NCBI RefSeq assembly: GCF_002924365.1 | Contig: NZ_PQWB01000070.1 | Coordinates: 1 to 33,226 of the forward strand | Source of the DNA: Chromobacterium alticapitis | Lineage (GTDB): Bacteria > Pseudomonadota > Gammaproteobacteria > Burkholderiales > Chromobacteriaceae | Length of the DNA stretch: 33,226 nt | Direction of reading: 5' to 3' | Shown here: one piece after another, positions 18,323 through 28,072 of the stretch | Numbering within the stretch: the first letter of the stretch is position 1 | Layout of the letters: each line of letters starts with the position of its first letter | Notes under the pieces: model-generated | Told to the model about the DNA's origin: nothing | Seen by the model: the letters and a program-made list of their open reading frames with translations, nothing else | Database searches by the model: none | Made by a program: the position numbers and the translations under genes

Positions 18323-19969
18323 ATGGAAAAGACGACGGGCTTGAGTCTGAAGGTCCGCTTGCAGGGCTTGATGTTGATCGCGGTGCTGGTGGTGTGCGCG
18401 GTGGGCATGTTCAGCGTGTTTCACCAGCGGCAGAGCTTGATGCAGGACCGACGGGACAAGGTGCGCAATCTGGTGGAGGCCGTGGTGACCCAGGTGGGCG
18501 CTTACGAGCAGCTGGCAGCGGACGGCAAGATCAGCGAGGGCGACGCCAAGCGCGCGCTGTCCAAAGTGATCAGCGCCATGCATTACGACAAGTCGGACTA
18601 TTTCTTCGCCTATGACGCCGACTGGAACTATGTGGCGCACGGGGCCAAGCCGGAGTTGATAGGCAAGAACCTGGCCGGGGTGAAAGACCCCAACGGCATT
18701 GAATTGAAAACCTTGTTCCAAAATGCGATCAATTCGCCCAGCGGAGGCGGCTATGGCGAATACGTGTGGAGCAAGCCGGGCTTTTCCGGGCCGGTGCCCA
18801 AGTTGTCCTATGTGGCTACGACGCCGGGCTGGCACTGGATCATAGGCACCGGCATCTATCTGGACGACGTCGAGGCGGCGTTCCAGCGCGAGCTGCTATG
18901 GCTGGGCGGCATCATGGGGGCGGCGATGCTGCTCTTGCTCGGTCTGGGCGGCATGATTCTGCGTAATGTGCTGGGCCAGCTGGGCGGCGATCCGCAGGAC
19001 ACCGTTGCGGTGGTCAAGCGCATCGCGGCCGGCCATCTGGCTGAGCGAGTGAGGGTGCGCGACGGCGATGACAGCAGCTTGATGGCCGCTGTCAGCGCTA
19101 TGCAGCTGGAGCTGCAACGGCTGGTGCGCGACATCGTCGACGGCGCCAATCAATTGACGCAGGTCAGCCGCGAGGTGACCGGCGAGGCGGAGGCGGTGGG
19201 CAGGGGCTCTGAGCAGCAGAGCTCGGCAGCTACAGCGATGGCTGCCTCCATCGAGCAATTGACGGTCAGCGTCAATCACATCTCGGACCGCTCGCAAGAC
19301 GCGCGCGATCTGGCCAAGGAATCCGGCACGCGCTCCAAGAGCGGCGGCGCGGTGATCGCAGAGGCGGTAGGAGAAATGCGGCGGATCAACGACGCGGTGG
19401 ACCAGACCTCGGGCATCATCACCAGCCTGGCGGACAAGACGCAGACCATTTCCAGCATCATGCAGGTGATACGCGACATCGCGGACCAGACCAATCTGCT
19501 GGCGCTGAACGCGGCGATAGAGGCGGCGCGAGCCGGTGAAATGGGGCGCGGCTTCGCGGTGGTGGCGGATGAGGTGCGCAAACTGTCGGAGCGCACCGCG
19601 CAGGCCACGCAGGAGATCGCCAGCATGATCCAGGATGTGCAGCAGGGCGCCGAGCATTCGCGCCACAGCATGGAGGAGGCGGTGTCGCGGGTGAAGGCGG
19701 GGCTTGACCTAGCGGAGCAGGCCGGGGAGGAAATCGCGCGGATCCAGGACAGCGCCAATGGCGTGATCGAAGTGGTCGGCGACATCTCCTACGCGTTGCA
19801 GGAGCAGAGCGTGGCCAGCCAGCATATCGCGCAGCACGTGGAGCAGATCGCGGCGAGCGCCAGCGGCAATGCGGCGGCCTCGCAGGCGGCGTCGCAGGCC
19901 ATTCACAGCATGCATCAGCTGGCGACGAATCTGCGGCAACTGGTGTCCCGCTTCAACGTGGGCGGTTGA
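18323..19969 (+). CDS. Methyl-accepting chemotaxis protein, single-Cache type
   Basis: The product is 548 aa. The second of two adjacent ATGs is preferred because AAGGAG (18311-18316) is then 6 nt away; the first (18320) would leave only 3 nt. A membrane helix (about 11-32) is followed by a periplasmic single-Cache_2 domain with [20 protein letters not shown] and [17 protein letters not shown], then a second helix (about 192-212), HAMP and a signalling domain with [20 protein letters not shown], then [18 protein letters not shown]. The ligand is unknown; sCache_2 receptors often sense small organic acids. There is no C-terminal pentapeptide. It differs from the upstream receptor in sensor type, so this is not a recent tandem duplication. 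Confidence 0.94.
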   Translation: MEKTTGLSLKVRLQGLMLIAVLVVCAVGMFSVFHQRQSLMQDRRDKVRNLVEAVVTQVGAYEQLAADGKISEGDAKRALSKVISAMHYDKSDYFFAYDADWNYVAHGAKPELIGKNLAGVKDPNGIELKTLFQNAINSPSGGGYGEYVWSKPGFSGPVPKLSYVATTPGWHWIIGTGIYLDDVEAAFQRELLWLGGIMGAAMLLLLGLGGMILRNVLGQLGGDPQDTVAVVKRIAAGHLAERVRVRDGDDSSLMAAVSAMQLELQRLVRDIVDGANQLTQVSREVTGEAEAVGRGSEQQSSAATAMAASIEQLTVSVNHISDRSQDARDLAKESGTRSKSGGAVIAEAVGEMRRINDAVDQTSGIITSLADKTQTISSIMQVIRDIADQTNLLALNAAIEAARAGEMGRGFAVVADEVRKLSERTAQATQEIASMIQDVQQGAEHSRHSMEEAVSRVKAGLDLAEQAGEEIARIQDSANGVIEVVGDISYALQEQSVASQHIAQHVEQIAASASGNAAASQAASQAIHSMHQLATNLRQLVSRFNVGG

Positions 19970-20000
19970 TTCGGCGCCGCAGCTGACCGGCGCAAGAGAA

Positions 20001-20035
20001 ACGGCGGGTTCCTGCAAGGATGCCCGCCGTTTTTC
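20001..20035 (+). terminator. Terminator after the second chemoreceptor gene, possibly shared with lnt
   Basis: ACGGCGGG (20001-20008) pairs with CCCGCCGT (20023-20030); an inner TCCT/AGGA pair lengthens the stem, and TTTTTC follows. On the minus strand the hairpin is followed by TTTCTCTT, so it could also end the lnt transcript. Confidence 0.8.
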
Positions 20036-20041
20036 ATGCGC

Positions 20042-21532
20042 TTAGCGCTGGCCTCTTCGGCGCCAGCCCAGGGCCAGCGCCAGCAGCAGCAGGACGCCGC
20101 AGCCGGCTATCGTCGGCAGATTGCCCAAGCGCATGTAAGGCGTCAGGCCTTGCCGGCTTTGGGCAAAGCCGGTCAGCACCTGGCTGGTGAACGGCGCGGC
20201 GATGGCGGAGATTTCGCCGTCCGGCCGGATGATGGCGGTCATGCCGTTATTGGTGGCGCGCAGCATGTAGCGGCCGGTTTCCAGCGAGCGGGCTTGCGAT
20301 AGCTGCAGGTGCTGGCTCATCGCCTCGCTCTTGCCGAACCAGGCCAGGTTGCTGACATTGGCCAGCATGCCGGCCTGCGCGGCCGAGCCTATCAATTCCT
20401 CGCCGAAGCTGTCCTCATAGCACACGTTGAACGCGACTTTCTGGCCCGCCAGCATCAGGGGGGGCTGATTGGTGCCGCCATGGCTGAAGCCGGACAGCGG
20501 CATGTCCATATGCTGGTAGATCCAGCCTATCAGGGCCGGCACCGGCACGAATTCGCCGAAGGGCACCAGATGGTCCTTGGCGTAATAGGGCATCTTGGCA
20601 TCGCTTAGGGCCACCACGGCATTCAGATAGCCGCGGCCGTCATTGGTGCGGCGCGGAACGCCGCTAGCCAGTGCCATGCCTGCGCGCTTGGCTTCACCAC
20701 GCATCATGGTCAGATAGCCGGAGGGCAGATCGTCCAAGAACAGAGGCAGAGCGGTTTCCGGCAGTATCATCAGGTCGGCGCGCGTCTTCGCCACCTGGCG
20801 GTAGTAGGTCAGCAGGGACTGTTCCAGGTTTTCCGGGGACCATTTCAATTCCTGCGCGATATTGCCTTGCGCCAGCGCTACAGTGATGGGCTTGCCCAGC
20901 GGCGTGGTCCATTCGCGGTCGCGCAGCCAGAACCCGCTGCCCCAGACCAGGCCGGCGGCCAGCAGGATGGCCAGCCGCTGCCGCATGCCGGCGCGTGCCA
21001 GCATGGCCAGGGAGCCGGCGGTCAGGGCCACCAGATAGCTGACCAGATGGATGCCGCCCAGCGGCGCGTAGCCTGACAGCGGGCTTTCGGTGATTTGCGA
21101 ATAGCCGGCGGCGGCCCACGGAAAGCCGGTCATCACCCAGCTGCGCAGCCATTCGCCCAGCTCCCAGGCGGCCGGGAAGGCGATCAGCCAGCGCACTGCC
21201 GGCCGCGAATCGATGCGGCAGGAAATCCAGGCGGCGAGCGCGGGATACAGCCCGAGGTAGGCCGGCAACAGCAGCACCAGCGGCGCGGCTATCCAGGCCG
21301 GCAGGCCGGCTACGTCGTGCAGGCTGTCGTATATCCACTTGAAATTGCTGACGTAGGCGGCCACCCCCCAGGCATAGCCTATCCAGAACGCGCGGCGAGG
21401 CTCGCGTTGCAACAGCTCGACCAGCGCCGCCAGGCACAGCGGCATCAGCCAGAACAGGCGGTAGGGGGCGAAGGCGAACAGGGTGAGGGCGCCGGCTAGC
21501 GCGGCGGCCAGCAATAGAAACAGGATTCGCAT
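20042..21532 (-). CDS. lnt: Apolipoprotein N-acyltransferase
   Basis: The product is 496 aa. An N-terminal multi-helix membrane part (about 1-205) is followed by a carbon-nitrogen hydrolase (nitrilase-like) domain facing the periplasm. The Glu-Lys-Cys triad is E259 (LPETALPLF), K319 (YAKDHLVPFGEF) and C371 (FNVCYEDSFGE). Lnt transfers an acyl chain from phospholipid to the N-terminal cysteine of diacyl lipoproteins, the last step of lipoprotein maturation. It is the last gene of the miaB-phoH-ybeY-corC-lnt series, as in E. coli. Confidence 0.97.
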   Translation of the reverse strand: MRILFLLLAAALAGALTLFAFAPYRLFWLMPLCLAALVELLQREPRRAFWIGYAWGVAAYVSNFKWIYDSLHDVAGLPAWIAAPLVLLLPAYLGLYPALAAWISCRIDSRPAVRWLIAFPAAWELGEWLRSWVMTGFPWAAAGYSQITESPLSGYAPLGGIHLVSYLVALTAGSLAMLARAGMRQRLAILLAAGLVWGSGFWLRDREWTTPLGKPITVALAQGNIAQELKWSPENLEQSLLTYYRQVAKTRADLMILPETALPLFLDDLPSGYLTMMRGEAKRAGMALASGVPRRTNDGRGYLNAVVALSDAKMPYYAKDHLVPFGEFVPVPALIGWIYQHMDMPLSGFSHGGTNQPPLMLAGQKVAFNVCYEDSFGEELIGSAAQAGMLANVSNLAWFGKSEAMSQHLQLSQARSLETGRYMLRATNNGMTAIIRPDGEISAIAAPFTSQVLTGFAQSRQGLTPYMRLGNLPTIAGCGVLLLLALALGWRRRGQR

Positions 21533-21560
21533 GGGCTAGCGTGTCGTGTGTGAGAGTTGG

Positions 21561-21582
21561 GCGGCCGGCGGGTGCCGGCCGC
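21561..21582. other. GC-rich hairpin in the corC-lnt gap
   Basis: GCGGCCGGC (21561-21569) and GCCGGCCGC (21574-21582) form a perfect 9-bp stem with a GGGT loop. On the lnt-coding strand no T-run follows, so it is unlikely to terminate. It could reduce downstream expression or protect the mRNA end. Function is unknown. Confidence 0.5.
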
Positions 21583-21596
21583 TTTCAGCATAGGCC

Positions 21597-22448
21597 TTAT
21601 TCCGGCTGGCCGATGGCGGGCAGGACGCGCTCCACCAGCAGGATGTCCAGGCGGCGGCTGTCGGCGCGCAGCACGGTGAAGCGCAGGCCGGCGGCCTCTA
21701 TCTTTTCGCCGCGCTTGGGCAGGTGGCCGGTCAGCGAGATGACCAGGCCGCCGACGGTGTCGACGTCGTCGTCGGAGTATTCGGTGCCGAAGTAATGATT
21801 GAAGTCTTCGATCTCGGTCAACGCCTTGACGCGATAGCGTTCGTTGCCGCGCACCGGGACGATGTCGTCCTCGTCGTCGTCGATATCGTACTCGTCCTCG
21901 ATGTCGCCGACGATCTGCTCGATCACGTCCTCGATGGTGACCAGGCCGCAGACGCCGCCGTATTCGTCCACCACCACCGCCATGTGGTTGTGGGTGGCGC
22001 GGAAGTCGCGCAGCAGCACGTTCAGCGGTTTGGATTCCGGCACGAATACGGCCGGGCGCAGCACATTCTTCAGATTGAAGCTGGAGGGCGCATGGAAGTA
22101 ACGCAGCAACTCCTTGGCCAGCAGGATGCCTTGCACGTCATCCTTGCTGTCGCCTATCACCGGGAAGCGCGAGTGGCCGGTGTCTATCACCGTGGGCAGG
22201 AAGCGCGAGATCGGATCGTCTATGTTCAGCACGTGCATCTGGCTGCGTGGGATCATCACATCCCGGACAGTCAGTTCGCTCACTTCGAGCACGCCCTCGA
22301 TCATGCCGAGCGCCTCGGCGTCGAGCAGATTGCGTTCGAAGGCGCTGTGCAGCAGCTCGATCAGGTCCTCGCGGTCCTCCGGCTCGCGCAAGAGCATGGT
22401 GGACAGGCGTTCAAGCCAGCTGGGTCGCGGTTTACTGGGGTCTTCCAT
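21597..22448 (-). CDS. corC: CorC/HlyC-family CBS-domain protein (YbeX-like)
   Basis: The product is 283 aa. A short N-terminal region is followed by two CBS domains (about 65-185, beginning VRDVMIPRSQMHVLNIDDP) and a C-terminal transporter-associated domain (about 205-280, with DVDTVGGLVISLTGHLPKRG). An acidic loop (DEYDIDDDEDD) joins them. It lacks the DUF21 membrane domain of CorB-type transporters, like E. coli YbeX. The older role is in magnesium/cobalt efflux; a link to ribosome metabolism has been proposed because of its constant partnership with ybeY. It starts 3 nt after ybeY. Confidence 0.94.
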   Translation of the reverse strand: MEDPSKPRPSWLERLSTMLLREPEDREDLIELLHSAFERNLLDAEALGMIEGVLEVSELTVRDVMIPRSQMHVLNIDDPISRFLPTVIDTGHSRFPVIGDSKDDVQGILLAKELLRYFHAPSSFNLKNVLRPAVFVPESKPLNVLLRDFRATHNHMAVVVDEYGGVCGLVTIEDVIEQIVGDIEDEYDIDDDEDDIVPVRGNERYRVKALTEIEDFNHYFGTEYSDDDVDTVGGLVISLTGHLPKRGEKIEAAGLRFTVLRADSRRLDILLVERVLPAIGQPE

Positions 22449-22451
22449 TTC

Positions 22452-22941
22452 TTAGTGTTGCTCCTCGTGGTAGGGATCGGGATATCCTAGCCGTTTAACG
22501 ATGACGGTTTCAAGCGCCTCCATCCGTTCGGCCTCGTCGTCTTGCTCGTGGTCAAAGCCTTGAAGATGCAGCATGCCATGCACCAGCAGGTGGGCGTAGT
22601 GGGCCGACAGGTCTTTGCCTTGCTCGGCGGCTTCTTTTTCCACCACCGGCGCGCACAGCACCAGATCGCCGAATAGCGGCAGGCCGGCCACGGTTTCGCC
22701 CTCGTTCAGGGCGAAGGATAGGACGTTGGTCGCATAATCCTTGCCGCGGTAATCGTTGTTGAGCTGACGGCCTTCAGCGGCGTCGACGATGACGATGCTG
22801 ACCTGGGCCTGCTTGACTTTGCGTTGCAGCGCGGCCTGGCAGGCGCGGCGGATCAGCGCCGGCTCCGGCAGGACGGCGTCGCTGCGCACGTCGAGGGTCA
22901 GCTCCAGCCGCGCCGCCAGGCGGGCCAGCAGCGGATTGCGT

Positions 22942-22955
<14 letters not shown>
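22452..22955 (-). CDS. ybeY: Endoribonuclease YbeY (rRNA maturation factor)
   Basis: The product is 167 aa, starting [19 protein letters not shown]. The open frame extends 35 codons further into phoH, but those residues are unlike the family. The metal site [11 protein letters not shown] (H126, H130, H136) is intact, as is [15 protein letters not shown] with the conserved TNVLSF. YbeY is a metal-dependent RNase needed for 16S rRNA 3' end processing and ribosome quality control. Its start overlaps the end of phoH by 14 nt, so the two are probably translationally coupled. Confidence 0.96.
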
Positions 22956-23897
<942 letters not shown>

Positions 23898-23901
<4 letters not shown>

Positions 23902-24569
23902 GCGTTTTGCAATTGTTGGCGTAACTGTTCAAAAACGGCGGCGTGGTTGCCGTGTGAGACCTGGCAGGCCGCCATGCCAAGCTTGAGGGCGGGCTCGATG
24001 TCGCGTTGGACATCGTCGCCCACCATCAGGCAGCGCTCCGGCTTCAGGTTTTCCAGCGCCAGCGCGTGTTGAAAGATGCGGGGATCGGGCTTGGCCGCGC
24101 CGGCCTCTTCCACGGTGACGACGTGGAGGAAATGATGGGCGATGCCGAGGTGCGCCAACTTGTCGCGCTGCTGCGCGGCGGCGCCGTTGCTGACCACGAT
24201 GCGCGGCAGATGGCGGGTGGCATCGAGAAAGACCGCCGCGCCGGGCGTGAGCCGACGGTGGCGGCGATAGGCGTCCATATAGGGCTGGAACAGCCGCGCG
24301 GCTTCGTCTTCAGCCAGATGCGGCAGGCTAAGGAAGTCGCGCAGACGCTCGTGGCGCTGTTGTTCTATCGTCAACTCGCCGGCTTCGAAACGCCGCCAGT
24401 GGCGCGCTACACAGGCCAGCCAGCGGCGGAATAATTCGGGCTTGGGCGCATCGAGGCGCTCGGCATGAGGCGCGATGAAGGCAGCAAACGCCTGCGCCGT
24501 GGCGTGGCGGTCGTCAAACAGGGTGTCGTCCAGGTCCAGGAGCAGGGCCTTGATGCCGCGCGCCTTCAT
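23898..24569 (-). CDS. HAD-superfamily hydrolase
   Basis: The product is 223 aa, starting MKARGIKALLLDLDDTLF; a longer open frame upstream encodes the wrong strand of YciI and is ignored. HAD motifs are complete: nucleophile D12 and D14 in DLDDT, S127 in VVSNGA, K160 in AAKPDP and the acidic pair D185/D186 in VGDD. A helical cap lies between the first two motifs. It resembles small-metabolite phosphatases of the YjjG/haloacid dehalogenase group, but the substrate cannot be told. It overlaps yciI upstream and phoH downstream, each by ATGA, an unusual insertion into the conserved miaB-phoH series. Confidence 0.9.
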
Positions 24570-24853
24570 GCTTCCGTCAGGCTTTCCAGGCCGGTCGCGG
24601 CCATGCTGGGCACAAATTCGATGATGTCGTAGCGGGCGAGGCCGCCTTTGGCGAATGGGTCCTGCGCCAGCCGGGCTTCCAGCGCGGCGCGCTCGCCTCG
24701 GGCCAGAATCACGCCGCCTTCGCGCGGCACCTTGCGGCCGGAGGCCAGAAACAGGCCATCGGCGTAAGCGTGCTTCAGCCATTCCACATGGGCGGGCAGC
24801 AGCGCATCCACATCGGACAGCGAGGCGGTATAAGTCAGCGAGACGACAAACAT
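24566..24853 (-). CDS. YciI-like protein
   Basis: The product is 95 aa with a ferredoxin-like fold expected. YciI features are H22 (HVEWLKHAYADG), ASGRKVPREGGVILARG, and DPFAKGGLARYDIIEFVP with D65. The family has a conserved His-Asp pair and a possible enzymatic role, but no well-established reaction. It lies 79 nt after miaB and overlaps the HAD gene (ATGA), suggesting the two work together. Confidence 0.88.
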   Translation of the reverse strand: MFVVSLTYTASLSDVDALLPAHVEWLKHAYADGLFLASGRKVPREGGVILARGERAALEARLAQDPFAKGGLARYDIIEFVPSMAATGLESLTEA

Positions 24854-24932
24854 TCTTCATTCCCCGTGAGCAAAGAGGGCACAGCATACGCCCGGCAATT
24901 CGCATTGCATAGCGCGCCGCGCCCTCGCGCGA

Positions 24933-26267
24933 TCAGACGCTTTCGCTCGTCACCACCTCGCCGGCTAGCGAGTGCGGGAAGGCGGCGGTGATGCGGACGT
25001 CTATCATCTGGCCCAACAGGCGCGGATGGCCGGCGAAGTTGACCACGCGGTTGTTGGCGGCGCGCGCAGCCAGCATGGTGGCGTCCTTCTTGGACACGTT
25101 TTCCACCAGCACGCGCTGCACGGAGCCGACCATGGACTGGTTGATGGCGAAGCCCTTGGCCTCGATCACTTCATTCAGGGCCTCCAGGCGGCGCACCTTT
25201 TCCGCGTGCGGCGTGTCGTCCGGCAGGTTGGCCGCCGGCGTGCCGGGGCGCGGGCTATAGATGAACACGAAGCTGAAGTCGAAGTCGCAATCGCGCACCA
25301 GCTTCAGCGTCTGCTCGAAGTCGGCTTCGGTCTCGCCGGGGAAGCCGACGATGAAATCCGAACTCAGGCACAGGTCGGGCCGGATGGCGCGCAGCTTGCG
25401 GATGATGGACTTGTATTCCAGGCCGGTGTAGCCGCGCTTCATCGCCATCAGGATGCGGTCGGAGCCGCTCTGCACCGGCAGATGCAGGTGGGAGACCAGC
25501 TTGGGCAGCTTGGCGTAGCTGTCGATGATGCGCTGGCTGAATTCGCGCGGGTGGCTGGTGGTGAAGCGGATGCGCTCCACGCCCGGCACTTCGTGCACGT
25601 ATTCCAGCAATAGGGCAAAGTCGGCGATCTCGCCATCGCTCATCTGGCCGCGGTAGGCGTTGACGTTCTGGCCCAACAGCGTGATTTCCTTGACGCCCTG
25701 CGCGGCCAGGCCGGCGATCTCGGTCAGCACGTCCTCGAAGGGGCGCGACACTTCCTCGCCGCGGGTGTAAGGCACCACGCAGAAGGAGCAGTACTTGGAA
25801 CAGCCTTCCATGATGGAGACGAAGGCCGCGCCGCCGTCTACCTTGGCCGGCGGGATGTGGTCGAACTTCTCGATTTCCGGGAAGGAGATATCCACCTGCG
25901 AGCGGCCGCTCTGCTGGCGGCTCTGGATCAGATCCGGCAGGCGGTGCAGCGTTTGCGGGCCGAACACCACGTCCACATACGGCGCGCGCTTGACGATGGC
26001 TTCGCCTTCCTGGCTGGCCACGCAGCCGCCTACGCCTATGATCAGATTGGGATTGGCTTCCTTCAGCGGGCGGATGCGGCCCAGGTCGGAAAACACCTTT
26101 TCCTGCGCTTTTTCGCGCACGCTACAGGTGTTGAACAGGATGACGTCGGCTTCTTCCGGATTGTCCGTCTTGACCATGCCTTCGGCGCTGCCCAGCACGT
26201 CCGCCATCTTGTCGGAATCGTACTCGTTCATCTGGCAGCCGAAGGTCTTGATGTATACCTTCTTCAT
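24933..26267 (-). CDS. miaB: tRNA-2-methylthio-N6-dimethylallyladenosine synthase
   Basis: The product is 444 aa. The N-terminal UPF0004 domain carries cluster ligands C11, C48 and C82 ([29 protein letters not shown]). The radical-SAM domain carries CSKYCSFC (C156, C160, C163) followed by VVPYTRG, and a C-terminal TRAM domain binds tRNA. MiaB methylthiolates i6A37 in tRNAs reading UNN codons. All six cysteines are present. It heads the conserved block but is preceded by a small exported protein only 30 nt upstream. Confidence 0.97.
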   Translation of the reverse strand: MKKVYIKTFGCQMNEYDSDKMADVLGSAEGMVKTDNPEEADVILFNTCSVREKAQEKVFSDLGRIRPLKEANPNLIIGVGGCVASQEGEAIVKRAPYVDVVFGPQTLHRLPDLIQSRQQSGRSQVDISFPEIEKFDHIPPAKVDGGAAFVSIMEGCSKYCSFCVVPYTRGEEVSRPFEDVLTEIAGLAAQGVKEITLLGQNVNAYRGQMSDGEIADFALLLEYVHEVPGVERIRFTTSHPREFSQRIIDSYAKLPKLVSHLHLPVQSGSDRILMAMKRGYTGLEYKSIIRKLRAIRPDLCLSSDFIVGFPGETEADFEQTLKLVRDCDFDFSFVFIYSPRPGTPAANLPDDTPHAEKVRRLEALNEVIEAKGFAINQSMVGSVQRVLVENVSKKDATMLAARAANNRVVNFAGHPRLLGQMIDVRITAAFPHSLAGEVVTSESV

Positions 26268-26297
26268 TGCTACTCGGGTTTCCAGCTGTGTTCGGTT

Positions 26298-26678
26298 TCA
26301 GGGAGAGGCCTGGGCCTGGCGCTGCTTCTGTGCTTCGATTTCATCATCGCCCAGCACCCAGATGCGGTTGATATTGCCTTGCGGATCGAAGGTCACGCCT
26401 ACGGCGCGGCCGTTCAGATCGTTCAATTGCCCGCTGAGCAGGAAGCGGTTGTGTTCATCGAATATCCTGACGCCCGCCGCCACGGGATAGCGTTGCGGCG
26501 CGATGGCGATCAGGCTGGCGATCCGCTGCGACAGCGTTTGGTCGCCGCGGGTGAATGCGGCTCCGGCCTCGTTCACGTCGCCCAGCGTGCCCAGCACCAG
26601 GTTGTCCGGCAGCAGCCGGCCGGCGCAGGCGGGCAGGATTTGGCACAGCAGGCAGAGGGCGGCGAGGTGTTTTTTCAT
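26298..26678 (-). CDS. Hypothetical exported protein
   Basis: The product is 126 aa. Residues 1-20 form a signal peptide (MKKHLAALCLLCQILPACAG). LPAC at 15-18 resembles a lipobox but has proline at -2, so a lipoprotein is possible rather than certain. The mature part contains RIFDEHNRFLLSGQLNDLNG and VTFDPQGNINRIWVLGDDE, and ends in a charged QKQRQAQ tail. I do not recognise the family. It begins just after an extended -10 and precedes miaB by 30 nt, so the two may share a transcript. Confidence 0.65.
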   Translation of the reverse strand: MKKHLAALCLLCQILPACAGRLLPDNLVLGTLGDVNEAGAAFTRGDQTLSQRIASLIAIAPQRYPVAAGVRIFDEHNRFLLSGQLNDLNGRAVGVTFDPQGNINRIWVLGDDEIEAQKQRQAQASP

Positions 26679-26702
26679 AGCAAATTGAATGCGTTGCGCG
26701 CG

Positions 26703-26711
26703 ATTTTACCA
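26703..26711 (-). promoter_or_regulatory. Extended -10 upstream of the exported-protein/miaB unit
   Basis: The minus strand reads TGGTAAAAT at 26711-26703, an extended -10 with no good -35. The predicted start near 26696 would leave a leader of about 18 nt. The same nine bases form the candidate promoter of the LysR gene. Confidence 0.4.
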
Positions 26712-26740
26712 TAGCCGCGCGCCGCGCCGGCCAAATGTTT

Positions 26741-27943
26741 TCAGGCACGCGCGGCGAATCTGGCCGCCTGCCGCTCGGCCAGCGCGAACATCATCGGATT
26801 GAGCAGGATGGACACGATGGCGCCGGCCAGGATCAGCGCCTGGCCGCGCGCGCTGAGCAGGCCCAGCGACATGCCTAGGCCGGCCAGGATGAAGGAGAAC
26901 TCGCCTATCTGCGACAGGCTGGCGGCGATGCGCAAGCTGGTGGCGCGGCTGCGGCGGAACAGGCGCACGATGCCGTAGGCGGCCAGCGATTTGCCTGCCA
27001 CGATGATCAGCACGGTGGCGATCAGCACCGGCGTATCCTTCAGCAGCACTTCCGGGTCCAGCAGCATGCCTACCGAGACGAAGAACAGCACGGCGAAGGC
27101 TTCGCGCAGCGGCAGGGACTCCTCGGCCGCGCGGTGGCTGAACGGCGACTCCGCCATCACCATGCCGGCGAAGAAGGCGCCCAGCGCGAAGGAAATATGG
27201 AACAGCTGGGTGGCGCCGTAGGCTACGCCCAGCGCGGTGGCCAGCACGCCCAGGCGGAACAGCTCGCGGTTGCCGGTGTGGACAATGCATTCCAGCATCC
27301 ATGGAATGAAGCGGCGGCCTACCAGCAGCATCAGCGCGACGAAGGCGGCCACCTTGGCCATGGTCAGCGCCAGGACCCAGCCCAGCTGGCCCCAGGACGG
27401 CGCGGCCTGGCCGCCGCTCAGCGCGCCGGCGAAGGCGGGGAGCAGCACCAGGGTGATCACCATCACCAGATCTTCCACCACCAGCCAGCCGACGGCGATC
27501 TTGCCGTCCCCGGTTTCCAGCCAGCCATGCTCCTCCAGCGTGCGCAGCAACACCACGGTGCTGGCCACCGACAGCGCCAGGCCGAACACCAGGCCCTCGC
27601 CCGGCGGCCAGCCCAGAAAATGGGACAGTCCCATGCCAAGCAAGGTGGCCACGGCGATCTGCGCCAGCGCGCCGGGCACGGCGATGGACTTCACCGCCAT
27701 CAGGTCCTTGATCGAGAAATGCTGGCCCACCCCGAACATCAGCAGAATCACCCCCAATTCCGCCAGCTCCGGCGCCAGCGCGGTGTCGGCCTGGAAGCCC
27801 GGCGTGAACGGGCCGACCAGGATGCCGGCCGTCAGATAGCCCACCAGCGGCGGCAGCTTGAGGCGCAAGGCCAAGGCGCCTAAGGCGAAGGCGAACACCA
27901 GGCCGCCGACGATGGTGGTGATCAGGGGGGTATCGTGGGGCAT
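26741..27943 (-). CDS. YbaL-like cation/proton antiporter, membrane domain only
   Basis: The product is 400 aa, from the ATG at 27943; a TTG two codons upstream is rejected because YbaL-type proteins start MxxxTPLITTIVGG. About 12 membrane helices of the CPA2 (Kef-type) family are evident, with LVGYLTAGILVGPFTPGF, ELAELGVILLMFGVGQHFS and SHRAAEESLPLREAFAVLFF. Similarity to E. coli YbaL is high by eye through ALILAGAIVSILLNPMMFAL. YbaL then continues into a cytosolic TrkA-N nucleotide-binding domain; this protein ends about 15 residues later. It probably exchanges K+ or Na+ for protons, with regulation unlike that of full-length Kef proteins. Confidence 0.9.
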   Translation of the reverse strand: MPHDTPLITTIVGGLVFAFALGALALRLKLPPLVGYLTAGILVGPFTPGFQADTALAPELAELGVILLMFGVGQHFSIKDLMAVKSIAVPGALAQIAVATLLGMGLSHFLGWPPGEGLVFGLALSVASTVVLLRTLEEHGWLETGDGKIAVGWLVVEDLVMVITLVLLPAFAGALSGGQAAPSWGQLGWVLALTMAKVAAFVALMLLVGRRFIPWMLECIVHTGNRELFRLGVLATALGVAYGATQLFHISFALGAFFAGMVMAESPFSHRAAEESLPLREAFAVLFFVSVGMLLDPEVLLKDTPVLIATVLIIVAGKSLAAYGIVRLFRRSRATSLRIAASLSQIGEFSFILAGLGMSLGLLSARGQALILAGAIVSILLNPMMFALAERQAARFAARA

Positions 27944-28072
27944 GGGCAAAGTTCCGCGTGAATGACTGAATAATATAAAGACGGTATATCAGAAGCCTAG
28001 TTCCGATAAATTTGCTTATATTAATTCAACGTCATTCTGATGCGGTGCGCTGGCATCGGCGCGGCTCGCGAA
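27944..28072 (-). promoter_or_regulatory. AT-rich promoter region of the antiporter gene
   Basis: The gap between the pseudouridine synthase and the antiporter is markedly AT-rich (TATAAAG, TATATC and TTATATTAATTC elements) amid GC-rich genes. It probably holds the antiporter promoter. Several -10-like hexamers are present on the minus strand, but no single -35/-10 pair stands out. Confidence 0.4.
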
